64,000 bases of DNA. It comes from DDH964 sp963806685. GTDB lineage: Bacteria; Desulfobacterota; Desulfuromonadia; Desulfuromonadales; DDH964. Position numbers and translations under genes: made by a program. The notes under the pieces are model-generated. The model searched no databases, had not been told where the DNA came from, and saw nothing but the letters and a program-made list of their open reading frames with translations. Shown here piece after piece: positions 35,154-42,694 of the stretch (position 1 is its first letter; every line of letters begins with the position of its first letter). The stretch covers positions 1 through 64,000 of the forward strand of contig CAWDZB010000008.1 of NCBI GenBank assembly GCA_963806685.1. Reading direction: 5' to 3'.

Positions 35154-35336
35154 GCCCTTCTCCCGGCCGACGCCGGCCTTCGGCTTCCGGAGGCAACGTC
35201 TGCATCAGCCATTACCACCCTACCCCTCAGGCGGCCACTCCGGCAAGTCCCGCGGCTCCAGCCGACACACCAGGGGACAATTGGGGCGTTTCTCGCCAGC
35301 CACTGCGTCGACCTGAATGGGGAGTGCCGAAAAATG

Positions 35337-35371
35337 TGAGGAGTTTTTCTGTGGTGGGGGATTTTGCTACA
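35337..35371. promoter_or_regulatory. Pair of 17-bp activator sites upstream of the radical SAM/SPASM gene
   Basis: TGAGGAGTTTTTCTGTG (35337-35353) and TGGGGGATTTTGCTACA (35355-35371), direct, 18 bases apart, between the small RHH gene and the radical SAM gene. A third weaker match, TGGGGCGTTTCTCGCCA, lies at 35282-35298. Confidence 0.6.
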
Positions 35372-35404
35372 AGCGGTGGGGGTTGGCAGGGCCGCAACCG
35401 GCCC

Positions 35405-35569
35405 TCAATCGGGACGGCCATTCTGGAGCACCGCCAGCAGCCCCTGGCGGAGAAGGGTCGAAACGTCGGCACCGGACTTGCGGGTGGCCTTCTTCAGCAA
35501 CTTCCACTCGGCGTCGCTGACCCGGAAGGAGAGGACGTGCTTCTTGGGATGTTCAGCGACCCGGCTCAT
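35405..35569 (-). CDS. Small ribbon-helix-helix-type protein
   Basis: 54 residues: MSRVAEHPKKHVLSFRVSDA then EWKLLKKATRKSGADVSTLL. The pattern of a beta-strand (VLSFRVSD) followed by two helices is that of a ribbon-helix-helix or CopG/Arc-like DNA-binding protein. The ATG at 35569 overlaps the MOSC stop (ATGA), so it is translated with it. It could regulate the unit or the downstream radical SAM gene; no target is shown by sequence. Confidence 0.65.
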   Translation of the reverse strand: MSRVAEHPKKHVLSFRVSDAEWKLLKKATRKSGADVSTLLRQGLLAVLQNGRPD

Positions 35570-36018
35570 GATTCAACTACGACGTCCTCGAGGACCCGCA
35601 CCGGCGTCCCTGCCGCGACCGTCCCCCCGCGCAGTACGCGGGCGAAGATCCCTTCCTTGGGCATCACGCAGTCACCCGCCTGGTAGAAAATGTTACAGCG
35701 GGTGTGACATTCCTTGCCGATCTGGGTCACTTCGAGCAGGGCCTCCCCGATTTCCAGCCGGGTTCCCACCGGCAAAGCCGGCAAATCAAGGCCAAGGGTG
35801 GTGAGATTCTCGGCAAAGGCCCCGGCGTCGACGTCGAGCCCCAGCCGGCGCATCTTGTCGATGCTCTCTTCGGCCAGCAGGCTGACCTGACGGTGCCAGT
35901 CGCCGGCGTGGGCGTCGCCGACCAGGCCGTGGTTTTCCCGCAGCTCGCCGGTGGGCACGGGGACCTTCTGCTCCCCCTTGCGCACGCTGATGTTGACCGC
36001 AACGATCTTGGCTGTCAT
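35566..36018 (-). CDS. MOSC-domain protein
   Basis: 150 residues, a free-standing MOSC domain: IVAVNISVRKGEQKVPV, LVGDAHAGDWHRQVSLLAEE and the conserved Cys in QIGKECHTRCNIFYQAGDC. MOSC domains bind pyranopterin cofactor or transfer sulphur to the metal. It lies 41 bases after moaA and overlaps the RHH gene, so it is part of the cofactor branch of the adh-kinase-regulator unit. Confidence 0.88.
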   Translation of the reverse strand: MTAKIVAVNISVRKGEQKVPVPTGELRENHGLVGDAHAGDWHRQVSLLAEESIDKMRRLGLDVDAGAFAENLTTLGLDLPALPVGTRLEIGEALLEVTQIGKECHTRCNIFYQAGDCVMPKEGIFARVLRGGTVAAGTPVRVLEDVVVES

Positions 36019-36058
36019 TTCTATCTTCCTTTCTTGGTTCCCCGGCGTCGCCGGCCGG

Positions 36059-37036
36059 TCAACCGCCGATCTGGGCCATGGAAAAGGCCCGGTGATCGGC
36101 TTCGGCTTCGCTCAGGCTGTGTCCCGCCGGCTTGGTCGTTATCAGCTGGCCCAGGGCGCTGCGGATGGCGGCCCGGTTCCCGCCAGCGAGCAGGGGCCGC
36201 AAATCGATCTCCTGGTCGGAAAATAGACAGCTGCGCAGCTTGCCGGAGGCGGTGGCGCGGAACCGGTTGCAGTCCTGGCAGAAATGCCCCGACAGGGCGG
36301 TGATCACCCCGATGGTTCCCTTGGCCCCCTGAATGCGGAATTCACGGGCCGGTCCGGCCAGGGACTGGCGCAGCACCGGGGCGAAGTTAAAGTCAGCGGC
36401 CAGGCGTTCGAGGATCTCCTTCCCCGGCAAAACCAGCGACTGCCAGTTCTCGGCCTGAATGGCAGGCATGTATTCGATGAACCGCACCGAGCAGGAGCCG
36501 TCGAGGGACAAAGCGGCAAATTCGGCGAGTTCGTCATCGTTGATGCCGCGCATCGCCACCATGTTGATCTTCAGCGGCAGGCCGACGGCCTTGGCCGCCT
36601 CGATGCCGGCCAGCACCCGGGAGAGATCACCGCGGCGGGTGATCTTCGCGAAAACTTCCGGGCGCAGCGAGTCGAGACTGACGTTCAGCCGCTGCACCCC
36701 TGCCTGCCGCAGGGGTTCGGCCAGCTCGACCAGCTGCATGCCGTTGGTGGTCAGCACCAGCTCCTTGAGACCGGACAGGCCGGCCAGGCGCCGCAGGAAG
36801 TCGACGATTCCCCTGCGCACCAGCGGCTCGCCGCCGGTCACCCGGACCTTCTCCACGCCGAGGGAGACCGCCGCTTCGGCAAGCAGGAAAAGCTCCTCGT
36901 AGCTGAGAATGTCCTGGTGCCCGAGCTTGGGCACCCCCTCTTCCGGCATGCAGTAGCTGCAGCGCAGGTCGCAGCGGTCCGTCACCGAAAGCCGCAGGTA
37001 GTTGATGGTTCTGCCGAAGGGATCAATCAGGGGCAT
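36059..37036 (-). CDS. moaA: GTP 3',8-cyclase MoaA
   Basis: 325 residues. The N-terminal radical SAM motif CDLRCSYCMP (about 22-31), VRVTGGEPLVRRG (about 64-76) and the C-terminal cluster CQDCNRFRATASGKLRSC (about 252-269) are all present. The last residues are Gly-Gly (AQIGG), matching the catalytic GG tail of MoaA. It performs the first committed step of molybdopterin synthesis. It starts 20 bases after the NtrC-type regulator, which puts cofactor synthesis under the same promoter as the second ADH. Confidence 0.95.
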   Translation of the reverse strand: MPLIDPFGRTINYLRLSVTDRCDLRCSYCMPEEGVPKLGHQDILSYEELFLLAEAAVSLGVEKVRVTGGEPLVRRGIVDFLRRLAGLSGLKELVLTTNGMQLVELAEPLRQAGVQRLNVSLDSLRPEVFAKITRRGDLSRVLAGIEAAKAVGLPLKINMVAMRGINDDELAEFAALSLDGSCSVRFIEYMPAIQAENWQSLVLPGKEILERLAADFNFAPVLRQSLAGPAREFRIQGAKGTIGVITALSGHFCQDCNRFRATASGKLRSCLFSDQEIDLRPLLAGGNRAAIRSALGQLITTKPAGHSLSEAEADHRAFSMAQIGG

Positions 37037-37056
37037 GGTAGACCTTTCCGCGCCGG

Positions 37057-38415
37057 TCAGAGCTCGAGTTCGTAGCGTTCCAGCTTGGTATAGAGGGTTT
37101 TCCGGTCGATCTCCAGGATCCGGGCCGCCTTGCTCTTGTTCCCCTGGACCCTTGCCAAAACCTTGCCAATATGCTCCCGTTCCACCACCCAGAGGGGCTC
37201 CGGCGCCAGCTCGGATGACTCGCTGCTCTTGACCGGCAGGGGCATCTTGGGCACTGCAAAAGGGAGCAGGTCGGCGCTGATCACCGGCTCGTGGGCCAGG
37301 ATGCAGGAGCGGCGAATGGTGTTCTTCAGCTCCCGGACATTCCCCGGCCAGTGGTGAGAACAGAGGGCCGCCAGCGCTTCGTCGGTAATCTCCCAGTGCT
37401 CATCCGGACGGGAGGTGCATTCCTTGATGAAATGCAGGGTCAACGGCAGGATATCCTCGTGCCGCTCGCGCAGTGGCGGCAGACTGATCGGCAACAGGTT
37501 AATGCGGTGGAAGAGGTCCTCGCGGAATTCACCCCGGTCAACGCAGGCGTGCAGCTGCCGGTTGGAAGCGAAAACGAAGCGCACGTCGACGTGGATGTCG
37601 CGGTTCCCCCCCAGGCGCCGGAAGGTCCCGGTTTCCAACACCCGCAGCAGCTTGACCTGAACGTCGAGGGGCATTTCGGAGACCTCATCCATAAACAGGG
37701 TACCGTTGTCGGCCAGCTCGAAGAGGCCGGCACGGGCCTTGTTGGCGCTGGTGAAGGCCCCCTGCATGTGTCCGAACAGCTCGCTCTCGGCGGTATGGAC
37801 GTCGAGCCGCCCGCAGTTGACGGTCACGAAGGGTTTGTCGGCACGCTTGCTGGCATCGTGAACGGCCCGGGCGATCAACTCCTTGCCGGTGCCGCTCTCA
37901 CCGAAGATCAGGACGTGTTCGTCGGTTCCCCCCCAGCGCTGGGCCGTGGCCAGCACCTTGCGGATCGCCTCGCTCTTGCCGACCACCTGGTGATTGCCCA
38001 GCTTGCTGATTTCCAGGCGCAGGTTGATATTCTCCCGCCGCAGTCGGTTCTTCTCATGGGCCTTTTCGATGACCAGCTCGAGTTCGTCCAGTTTGACCGG
38101 CTTGGTCAGGTAGTCGTAGGCCCCCAGTTTGATGCACTTGACGGCCGTCTCAATATCGCCGTGGCCGGTGAACATGATGATTTCGGGAATGATGGAGTTG
38201 CTGCGCATCTGTTCGAGGGCTTCGACGCCGCCCATTTCGGGCATCTTGATATCGAGCAGAACGACGCTGAAACACTCCTCCATGTAGCGGACCAGCCCCT
38301 GGCGGCCGTCAGCCGCGGTCGTTACCTGGTAACCGCTACGGGTCAGTTCCGCCTCGAGCAGGTCGCGGAGCGGCTTCTCATCCTCGACGATCAGTATTTT
38401 GGCTTTTTTATCCAT
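37057..38415 (-). CDS. NtrC-family sigma-54-dependent response regulator
   Basis: 452 residues. Receiver domain (ILIVEDEKPLRDLLEAEL, phospho-Asp in VVLLDIKMPEMGG, Lys in YLTKPVKLDELE). AAA+ domain from about 135: Walker A IFGESGTGKELIARAVHD, loop 1 ELFGHMQGAFTSANKARAG, Walker B GTLFMDEVSEM, Arg fingers in RLREDLFHR-like FREDLFHRIN. Fis-type HTH (GNKSKAARILEIDRKTLYTK). The sigma-54-contacting loop reads GAFTSA instead of GAFTGA. Start overlaps the kinase stop. It is the best candidate for the activator that binds the 17-bp palindromes. Confidence 0.93.
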   Translation of the reverse strand: MDKKAKILIVEDEKPLRDLLEAELTRSGYQVTTAADGRQGLVRYMEECFSVVLLDIKMPEMGGVEALEQMRSNSIIPEIIMFTGHGDIETAVKCIKLGAYDYLTKPVKLDELELVIEKAHEKNRLRRENINLRLEISKLGNHQVVGKSEAIRKVLATAQRWGGTDEHVLIFGESGTGKELIARAVHDASKRADKPFVTVNCGRLDVHTAESELFGHMQGAFTSANKARAGLFELADNGTLFMDEVSEMPLDVQVKLLRVLETGTFRRLGGNRDIHVDVRFVFASNRQLHACVDRGEFREDLFHRINLLPISLPPLRERHEDILPLTLHFIKECTSRPDEHWEITDEALAALCSHHWPGNVRELKNTIRRSCILAHEPVISADLLPFAVPKMPLPVKSSESSELAPEPLWVVEREHIGKVLARVQGNKSKAARILEIDRKTLYTKLERYELEL

Positions 38416-39626
38416 CAGTTATCCCGATAAGAGGCAAGCTTCACGGTAAATTCGGTCCCCACCCCCACTTGGCTGTGGACCTCGATGCTCCCCTCATGCT
38501 TCTTGATGATGTCGTAGGTGACCGCAAGCCCCAACCCCTGCCCCTGGCCAACCGCCTTGGTGGTGAAGAAGGGATTCCAGATCTGGTCGATCAGCTCCGG
38601 GGCAATGCCGTTGCCGGTATCGATGACCCTGGCCACCACCTGACCGTCGGCCACTGCGGTTTCCACCGTCACCCGCCCCTGCTCCTCGATGGCCTGCAGC
38701 GCATTCAGCACCAGGTTCATAAAGACCTGGCGCAGCGCGCTGGCGTCTCCCTTGACCCGGGGGAGCGGCTCGAAGAGGTTCTCGCGCAGAACGATATGCT
38801 TGTCCCGCTCCTGGTGACGCACCAGCTCCACCACTTCGCAGAGGATGAGGTTGAGGTCGACCTCGTCGAAGGCACCGTCCGACTTGCGGCTGAAGCTGAG
38901 CAGACTGTCGATGATCCCCTTGCAGCGATAGACCTCGCGGACGATCACCTCCAGATACTTGGGGAATTCGGCCAGCCGCCGGTCCCCGGCCAGCGAGGGA
39001 TTGTCCCGGAAACGTCGCTGCAGCGCCTCGGCGTAGCACGCCACCGAGGTCATCGGGTTGTTGATTTCATGGGCCACTCCGGCCGCCAACATGCCGATGC
39101 TGGACATTTTCTCCGCCTGCAGCAGTTGCAGCTCCCGCCCCCGGCGCTCGGTGACATCGCGGATGAAGAGCAGCGCCCGATTCCCCCCCAAAGGGTCGGC
39201 GAGGGGGGTGGAGGTGACGTCGAAATACTGCTTGCGCCCTCCTGCGTCGACAATGGAAAAGGATATCTGGCAGCTCTCCCCCCGCAACGCCCGCCCCACC
39301 GGGCAGTTGTCGTGATCATCGCTGCGCTCGGGGTGGAAGAGCGCCCGGCACCCTTTGCCGATCAGGGTCGCCTGGGGGAAGAGCCGCGGCGTCAGATGAT
39401 TCCGGTACTGCACCATCCCGGCACGGTCATAGATTACCACGCAGTCGCTGATGGCGTCGAAAACCGTCTGCAGCTCGGTCTTTTTGGTGCGCAAACTGAG
39501 ATTGGCCGCCTCGAGTTCCTGGATCTTCTGCTTGACGTCGGCATAGAAACCGATCTTGGAACTCTCGATTCCGAGCAGCGAATCCAGGAACTTGTCGTCG
39601 ACATGAGTCGGCTTGATCTCTTTCAT
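38415..39626 (-). CDS. PAS-domain sensor histidine kinase, partner of the NtrC-type regulator
   Basis: 403 residues, soluble. An N-terminal coiled coil (KQKIQELEAANLSLRTKK) leads into one PAS domain (FDAISDCVVIYDRAGMVQYR). The PAS has paired cysteine motifs GKGCRALFHPE and DNCPVGRALRGESC. HisKA motif GVAHEINNPMTSVACYAEAL (about 188) and HATPase motifs NLVLNALQAI, DTGNGIAPEL, GQGLGLAVTYDIIKKHEG follow. The start overlaps the adh2 stop and its stop overlaps the regulator (both ATGA), so ADH, kinase and regulator are translationally coupled. The signal is unknown; a cytoplasmic redox or metabolite cue fits. Confidence 0.92.
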   Translation of the reverse strand: MKEIKPTHVDDKFLDSLLGIESSKIGFYADVKQKIQELEAANLSLRTKKTELQTVFDAISDCVVIYDRAGMVQYRNHLTPRLFPQATLIGKGCRALFHPERSDDHDNCPVGRALRGESCQISFSIVDAGGRKQYFDVTSTPLADPLGGNRALLFIRDVTERRGRELQLLQAEKMSSIGMLAAGVAHEINNPMTSVACYAEALQRRFRDNPSLAGDRRLAEFPKYLEVIVREVYRCKGIIDSLLSFSRKSDGAFDEVDLNLILCEVVELVRHQERDKHIVLRENLFEPLPRVKGDASALRQVFMNLVLNALQAIEEQGRVTVETAVADGQVVARVIDTGNGIAPELIDQIWNPFFTTKAVGQGQGLGLAVTYDIIKKHEGSIEVHSQVGVGTEFTVKLASYRDN

Positions 39627-40786
39627 CAGAACGCTCTTTTCAACAACGCCAGCAGATCCTCCTCGTCGGTTTCCCGGGGGGAGGTCAAAAGACAGACGTC
39701 CTTGGTCGCCCGCTCGGCGAGCAGGGGGAGATCCTCCTCCCGGACCCCGAGACTGCGCAGGCTGCCGGGACCGCCGGCGGCGGCGAGAAGCTCGCCAATG
39801 GTCTCCTGGGCCTGCTCCTGGGCATCCCGCTCATCACCGCTTTTGTTGTGCCCCAGGGCCATGGCCATCTCCGGCAGTTTCTCCCGGACCACCGGGAAAT
39901 CGTAACGCAGCACTTCCGGCAGCAGCACGGCATTGACGCTGCCGTGATTGGCATCGTACAGGCCGCCAATGGGATGGGCCAATGCATGACCGATACCAAG
40001 CAACGAGTTGGAAAAGGCCATCCCGGCATGCAGACTGGCCCGCGCCAGGTTCTCCATATCGCGCGGATTGTGCTCCCGAACCGCGGGAACGAAGCTGTTC
40101 ACCAGCAGGCTCAGGGCGCGCAGGGCATTGACATCGGTGAGGGTCGAAGAGGCCACCGAAAAATAGGCCTCTACGGCATGCGAAAGAGCATCGGTCGCCG
40201 TGGTCCCGACGTATTCCTCCGGCAGGGTGCGCAGGACATCGGGATCGGTGAGACTGATATCAGGGGCGATGCAGCGGCTCATGATCGTGAACTTGCATCG
40301 CTCGCGGCTGTCGTTGACGACCGCGAATTGCGAAACGTCCGAGCCGGTGCCGCAGGTGGTCGGACAAAGAACCAGCGGGGGAAGCGGCCGGTGAATCCTG
40401 TCGGTGCCAGCGTAGTCACGGATCCTGCCGCCATTGGAGACCAGGATGGCAATTCCCTTGGCCGCATCCATGGCGCTGCCGCCGCCGAGCCCGACCACGA
40501 CATCGGTCCCCTGGGATACATATTCCAGGGCTCCCGCCTCGATTTCACTATCCTTGGGATTGGAGGTAACCTGGTCGAAATAGACGAACTCCAGCCCTGC
40601 GTCAAGCAGGCTCTTCATCACCAGGTCGACCCAACCGGCATCGAACAAACCCTGGTCGCTGACCAGAAAGACCTTTTTGCCACCCAGACGGCGGGCACAG
40701 GCGCCGACCTGCGTCAACAGACCGCGGCCGAAGATGATCTCGGGGACCTCGAATTTGCAGTGCTGGTGTCGTTGATCCAAAACCAT
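39626..40786 (-). CDS. Iron-containing alcohol dehydrogenase co-transcribed with a two-component system
   Basis: 386 residues from ATG 40786 (GGAG seven bases upstream; a longer frame would begin inside the leader). Family III ADH motifs: IIFGRGLLTQVGACARRLGG, VVVGLGGGSAMDAAKGIAIL (nucleotide site), LCPTTCGTGSDVS, and metal ligands in ATDALSHAVEAYF and GIGHALAHPIGGLYDANHG. Similarity to the Mdo-like ADH is moderate; it looks like a second branch. It is driven by a sigma-54 promoter and shares an activator region with the divergent DUF4242 unit. Confidence 0.9.
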   Translation of the reverse strand: MVLDQRHQHCKFEVPEIIFGRGLLTQVGACARRLGGKKVFLVSDQGLFDAGWVDLVMKSLLDAGLEFVYFDQVTSNPKDSEIEAGALEYVSQGTDVVVGLGGGSAMDAAKGIAILVSNGGRIRDYAGTDRIHRPLPPLVLCPTTCGTGSDVSQFAVVNDSRERCKFTIMSRCIAPDISLTDPDVLRTLPEEYVGTTATDALSHAVEAYFSVASSTLTDVNALRALSLLVNSFVPAVREHNPRDMENLARASLHAGMAFSNSLLGIGHALAHPIGGLYDANHGSVNAVLLPEVLRYDFPVVREKLPEMAMALGHNKSGDERDAQEQAQETIGELLAAAGGPGSLRSLGVREEDLPLLAERATKDVCLLTSPRETDEEDLLALLKRAF

Positions 40787-40880
40787 GAATTTACTCCAGC
40801 GGGCGCTTAAACTCGCTCCTTCGCTTCGCGACGGCCGTAAAAAAATGAAAAATCCTGTCAATTTGGCATCTTATATTAAC

Positions 40881-40896
40881 AGCAATTCTTGTACCG
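40881..40896 (-). promoter_or_regulatory. Sigma-54 promoter of adh2-kinase-regulator-moaA unit
   Basis: CGGTACAAGAATTGCT on the minus strand, GG-N10-GC spacing; leader of about 85 nt to the ATG. Confidence 0.72.
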
Positions 40897-40963
40897 CAAT
40901 CAAAAACATGGTTCTATTTTTTTAAATTTTTCCCTCCCCGCCTGTTCCCGCCTGGTTCCTTTT

Positions 40964-40999
40964 GAGGGACTTTTCTCCACGTTGGGGAATCTTACCCCA
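40964..40999. promoter_or_regulatory. Activator-site pair shared by divergent units
   Basis: GAGGGACTTTTCTCCACG (40964-40981, one base longer than the others) and TGGGGAATCTTACCCCA (40983-40999, nearly perfect palindrome), about 80-100 bases upstream of the adh2 promoter and 270 bases upstream of the plus-strand promoter. Confidence 0.68.
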
Positions 41000-41265
41000 T
41001 TTTTTATGGTATCCCCTCTTTGAATCCCTGGGCAACCCCCGGCCCTCTCCGGAAAGCACTCTCCAGATCCACAAATCCTTCGATTTTTCAACATTTAGCA
41101 CTACCGTCCGCGACGTCCAGAGAGGTCGCCCAGGCCCCATCCATATAAAACAATGGTCTAAAAATTTCCAGGGCTATCCATTTTCTCCCCACATGGCTAC
41201 TTCATATCATCCAGTTTTCCGCAAAGAAACGGCGATTTTACACAAAAAATCATCGTTTTATTTTT

Positions 41266-41281
41266 TGGCACCTGGGTTGCA
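41266..41281 (+). promoter_or_regulatory. Sigma-54 promoter of the DUF4242-AmiS-porin unit
   Basis: TGGCACCTGGGTTGCA, a perfect match to the consensus; expected start near 41293. Confidence 0.85.
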
Positions 41282-41646
41282 ACGAGGGCTTTCATTCAGG
41301 GCGTCCGATTCTACGGGACAAAAACCCCAGGCCACGGGCGGCCGAAATCAACGGACAAAACAGGCGGAGAAAGGAGGGAGAAGACCGCAGGCCTGACACA
41401 CCCTACGGCCACCAGACCCGCCCAGCATGACGGTTCAGAGCGTTCGCAGACACAAGCATACATGGTTTTCTGGGCATTCTTCAGGCCCGGGGCGACCGGA
41501 TCCAGCATGGGAAACAGCGGGCCACGGCGGCCGGCTGGTACCGGCTAGTCCCCATTGTTCAGGCTTCACCCGTTCGACCTTGTTCAACTTCATCTCTCTG
41601 GAAAGTAATTTTGTAAATCCATTCAGATCCACCAAGGAGGCGAATC

Positions 41647-41922
41647 ATGCCGAAATTCGTGATCGAACGTGCTATTCCCGGGGCCGGTAACCTCACGGCA
41701 GAACAGCTGCAGGGAATTTCCCAGAAGTCCTGCGGCGTCCTGCGCCAGCTCGGTCCCCAGGTCCAATGGGTGCAGAGCTATGTCACTGCCGACAAGATTT
41801 ACTGCGTCTATATCGCCCCGGACGCCGAGGCCGTACGGGAACATGCCCGGCTGGGAGGATTTCCCGCCGACGAGGTGGCGGAGGTTACAACCATCATCGA
41901 TCCAACCACGGCCGAAGCCTGA
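41647..41922 (+). CDS. DUF4242-type small protein (SCO4226-like)
   Basis: 91 residues: MPKFVIERAIPGAGNLTAEQ, then VQWVQSYVTADKIYCVYIAP and ADEVAEVTTIIDP. This matches the ferredoxin-like DUF4242 family, one member of which binds nickel. AAGGAGG lies seven bases before the ATG. It is first of three genes after a perfect sigma-54 promoter. Role here is unknown; metal handling or small-molecule binding are possible. Confidence 0.78.
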   Translation: MPKFVIERAIPGAGNLTAEQLQGISQKSCGVLRQLGPQVQWVQSYVTADKIYCVYIAPDAEAVREHARLGGFPADEVAEVTTIIDPTTAEA

Positions 41923-41977
41923 TTCAGCTCCCGCGTTTTCAGGTCAATCGTCTAATAAAACTCAAAGGAGAAAATTC

Positions 41978-42508
41978 ATGACAACGGCATTACTTCTACT
42001 GATTTGCATGATGTGGGTCCCGGTGGGTTTGTTGTTTTTGGGCCATGGTGAGGCCAAAAGCACCGGTTTTGTGACCGCTGTTGTGGGCACCCTTGTCGTC
42101 ATCGGCGCAATTCTTCAGGCCGCTCTCTTTAAAGACCCCTTTACCGCCGGATTGCTGTTCGTGTTTGGGGTCCTTTATCTCCAGACGGCCCATGCTCTCT
42201 GGGTGGGACTGGAAGATATGCGTACCGTCGGGAACGGCGCCCTGGTCGTGGCCATTGTGTGTGCCATGTATGCTTACCTCTTTGCCACCGGTGGCGGCGT
42301 TAAAGCCGACGGCTCGACCGTAATCGGTGTCAGCAACTATCTGGCGTTCATGAACGTTACGTTCGTCGTGATATGCCTGACCGTTGTTGGCGTAACCTAT
42401 GGCAAGTTGAGCGCCAAGATTGCGGCCTGGATGTTCCTGGTCCTGAGCTTCACCTGTCTCTTTGTTCCTGCGATCGACCTCATGGGTTATGGACAACTTC
42501 CTTTCTAA
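41978..42508 (+). CDS. AmiS/UreI-family membrane channel
   Basis: 176 residues with six hydrophobic segments (LLLLICMMWVPVGLLFLGHG, TAVVGTLVVIGAILQAALF, LLFVFGVLYLQTAHALWVGL, LVVAIVCAMYAYLFATGGG, FMNVTFVVICLTVVGVTYG, IAAWMFLVLSFTCLFVPAID). This pattern is that of AmiS/UreI amide or urea channels of the inner membrane. AAAGGAG precedes the ATG. No urease or amidase is present in the window, so passage of small neutral solutes, conceivably alcohols or amides, is an inference. Confidence 0.85.
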   Translation: MTTALLLLICMMWVPVGLLFLGHGEAKSTGFVTAVVGTLVVIGAILQAALFKDPFTAGLLFVFGVLYLQTAHALWVGLEDMRTVGNGALVVAIVCAMYAYLFATGGGVKADGSTVIGVSNYLAFMNVTFVVICLTVVGVTYGKLSAKIAAWMFLVLSFTCLFVPAIDLMGYGQLPF

Positions 42509-42572
42509 GACGGAAACCGGGCACTCGCGATGTCTGGTTTAAGTCTGGAGGGTCGTTCAATGCCGGAAGTTT

Positions 42573-42591
42573 GGCCCGGTTTTTGCGGGCC
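42573..42591 (+). terminator. Hairpin between AmiS and porin genes
   Basis: Short stem GGCCCG / CGGGCC with a T-rich loop and no T run after it; possibly a weak attenuator reducing or protecting the transcript between the two genes. Confidence 0.35.
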
Positions 42592-42694
42592 GGAAGGTGG
42601 ACGATGACCAAGGAAGGTCCATTCCTTTAACTCGTCACATTATTGTCACATGCTGCATTAACCGGCAGCATTCTATTCAACGAAAGGGAGACTT

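Larger units (their letters stand above)
40787..41646. other. Divergent control region between adh2 and the DUF4242 unit
   Basis: 860 bases without a supported gene. It holds a minus-strand sigma-54 promoter (40881-40896), activator sites (40964-40999) and a plus-strand sigma-54 promoter (41266-41281). The plus-strand leader of about 350 nt is unusually long and unexplained. Confidence 0.65.
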
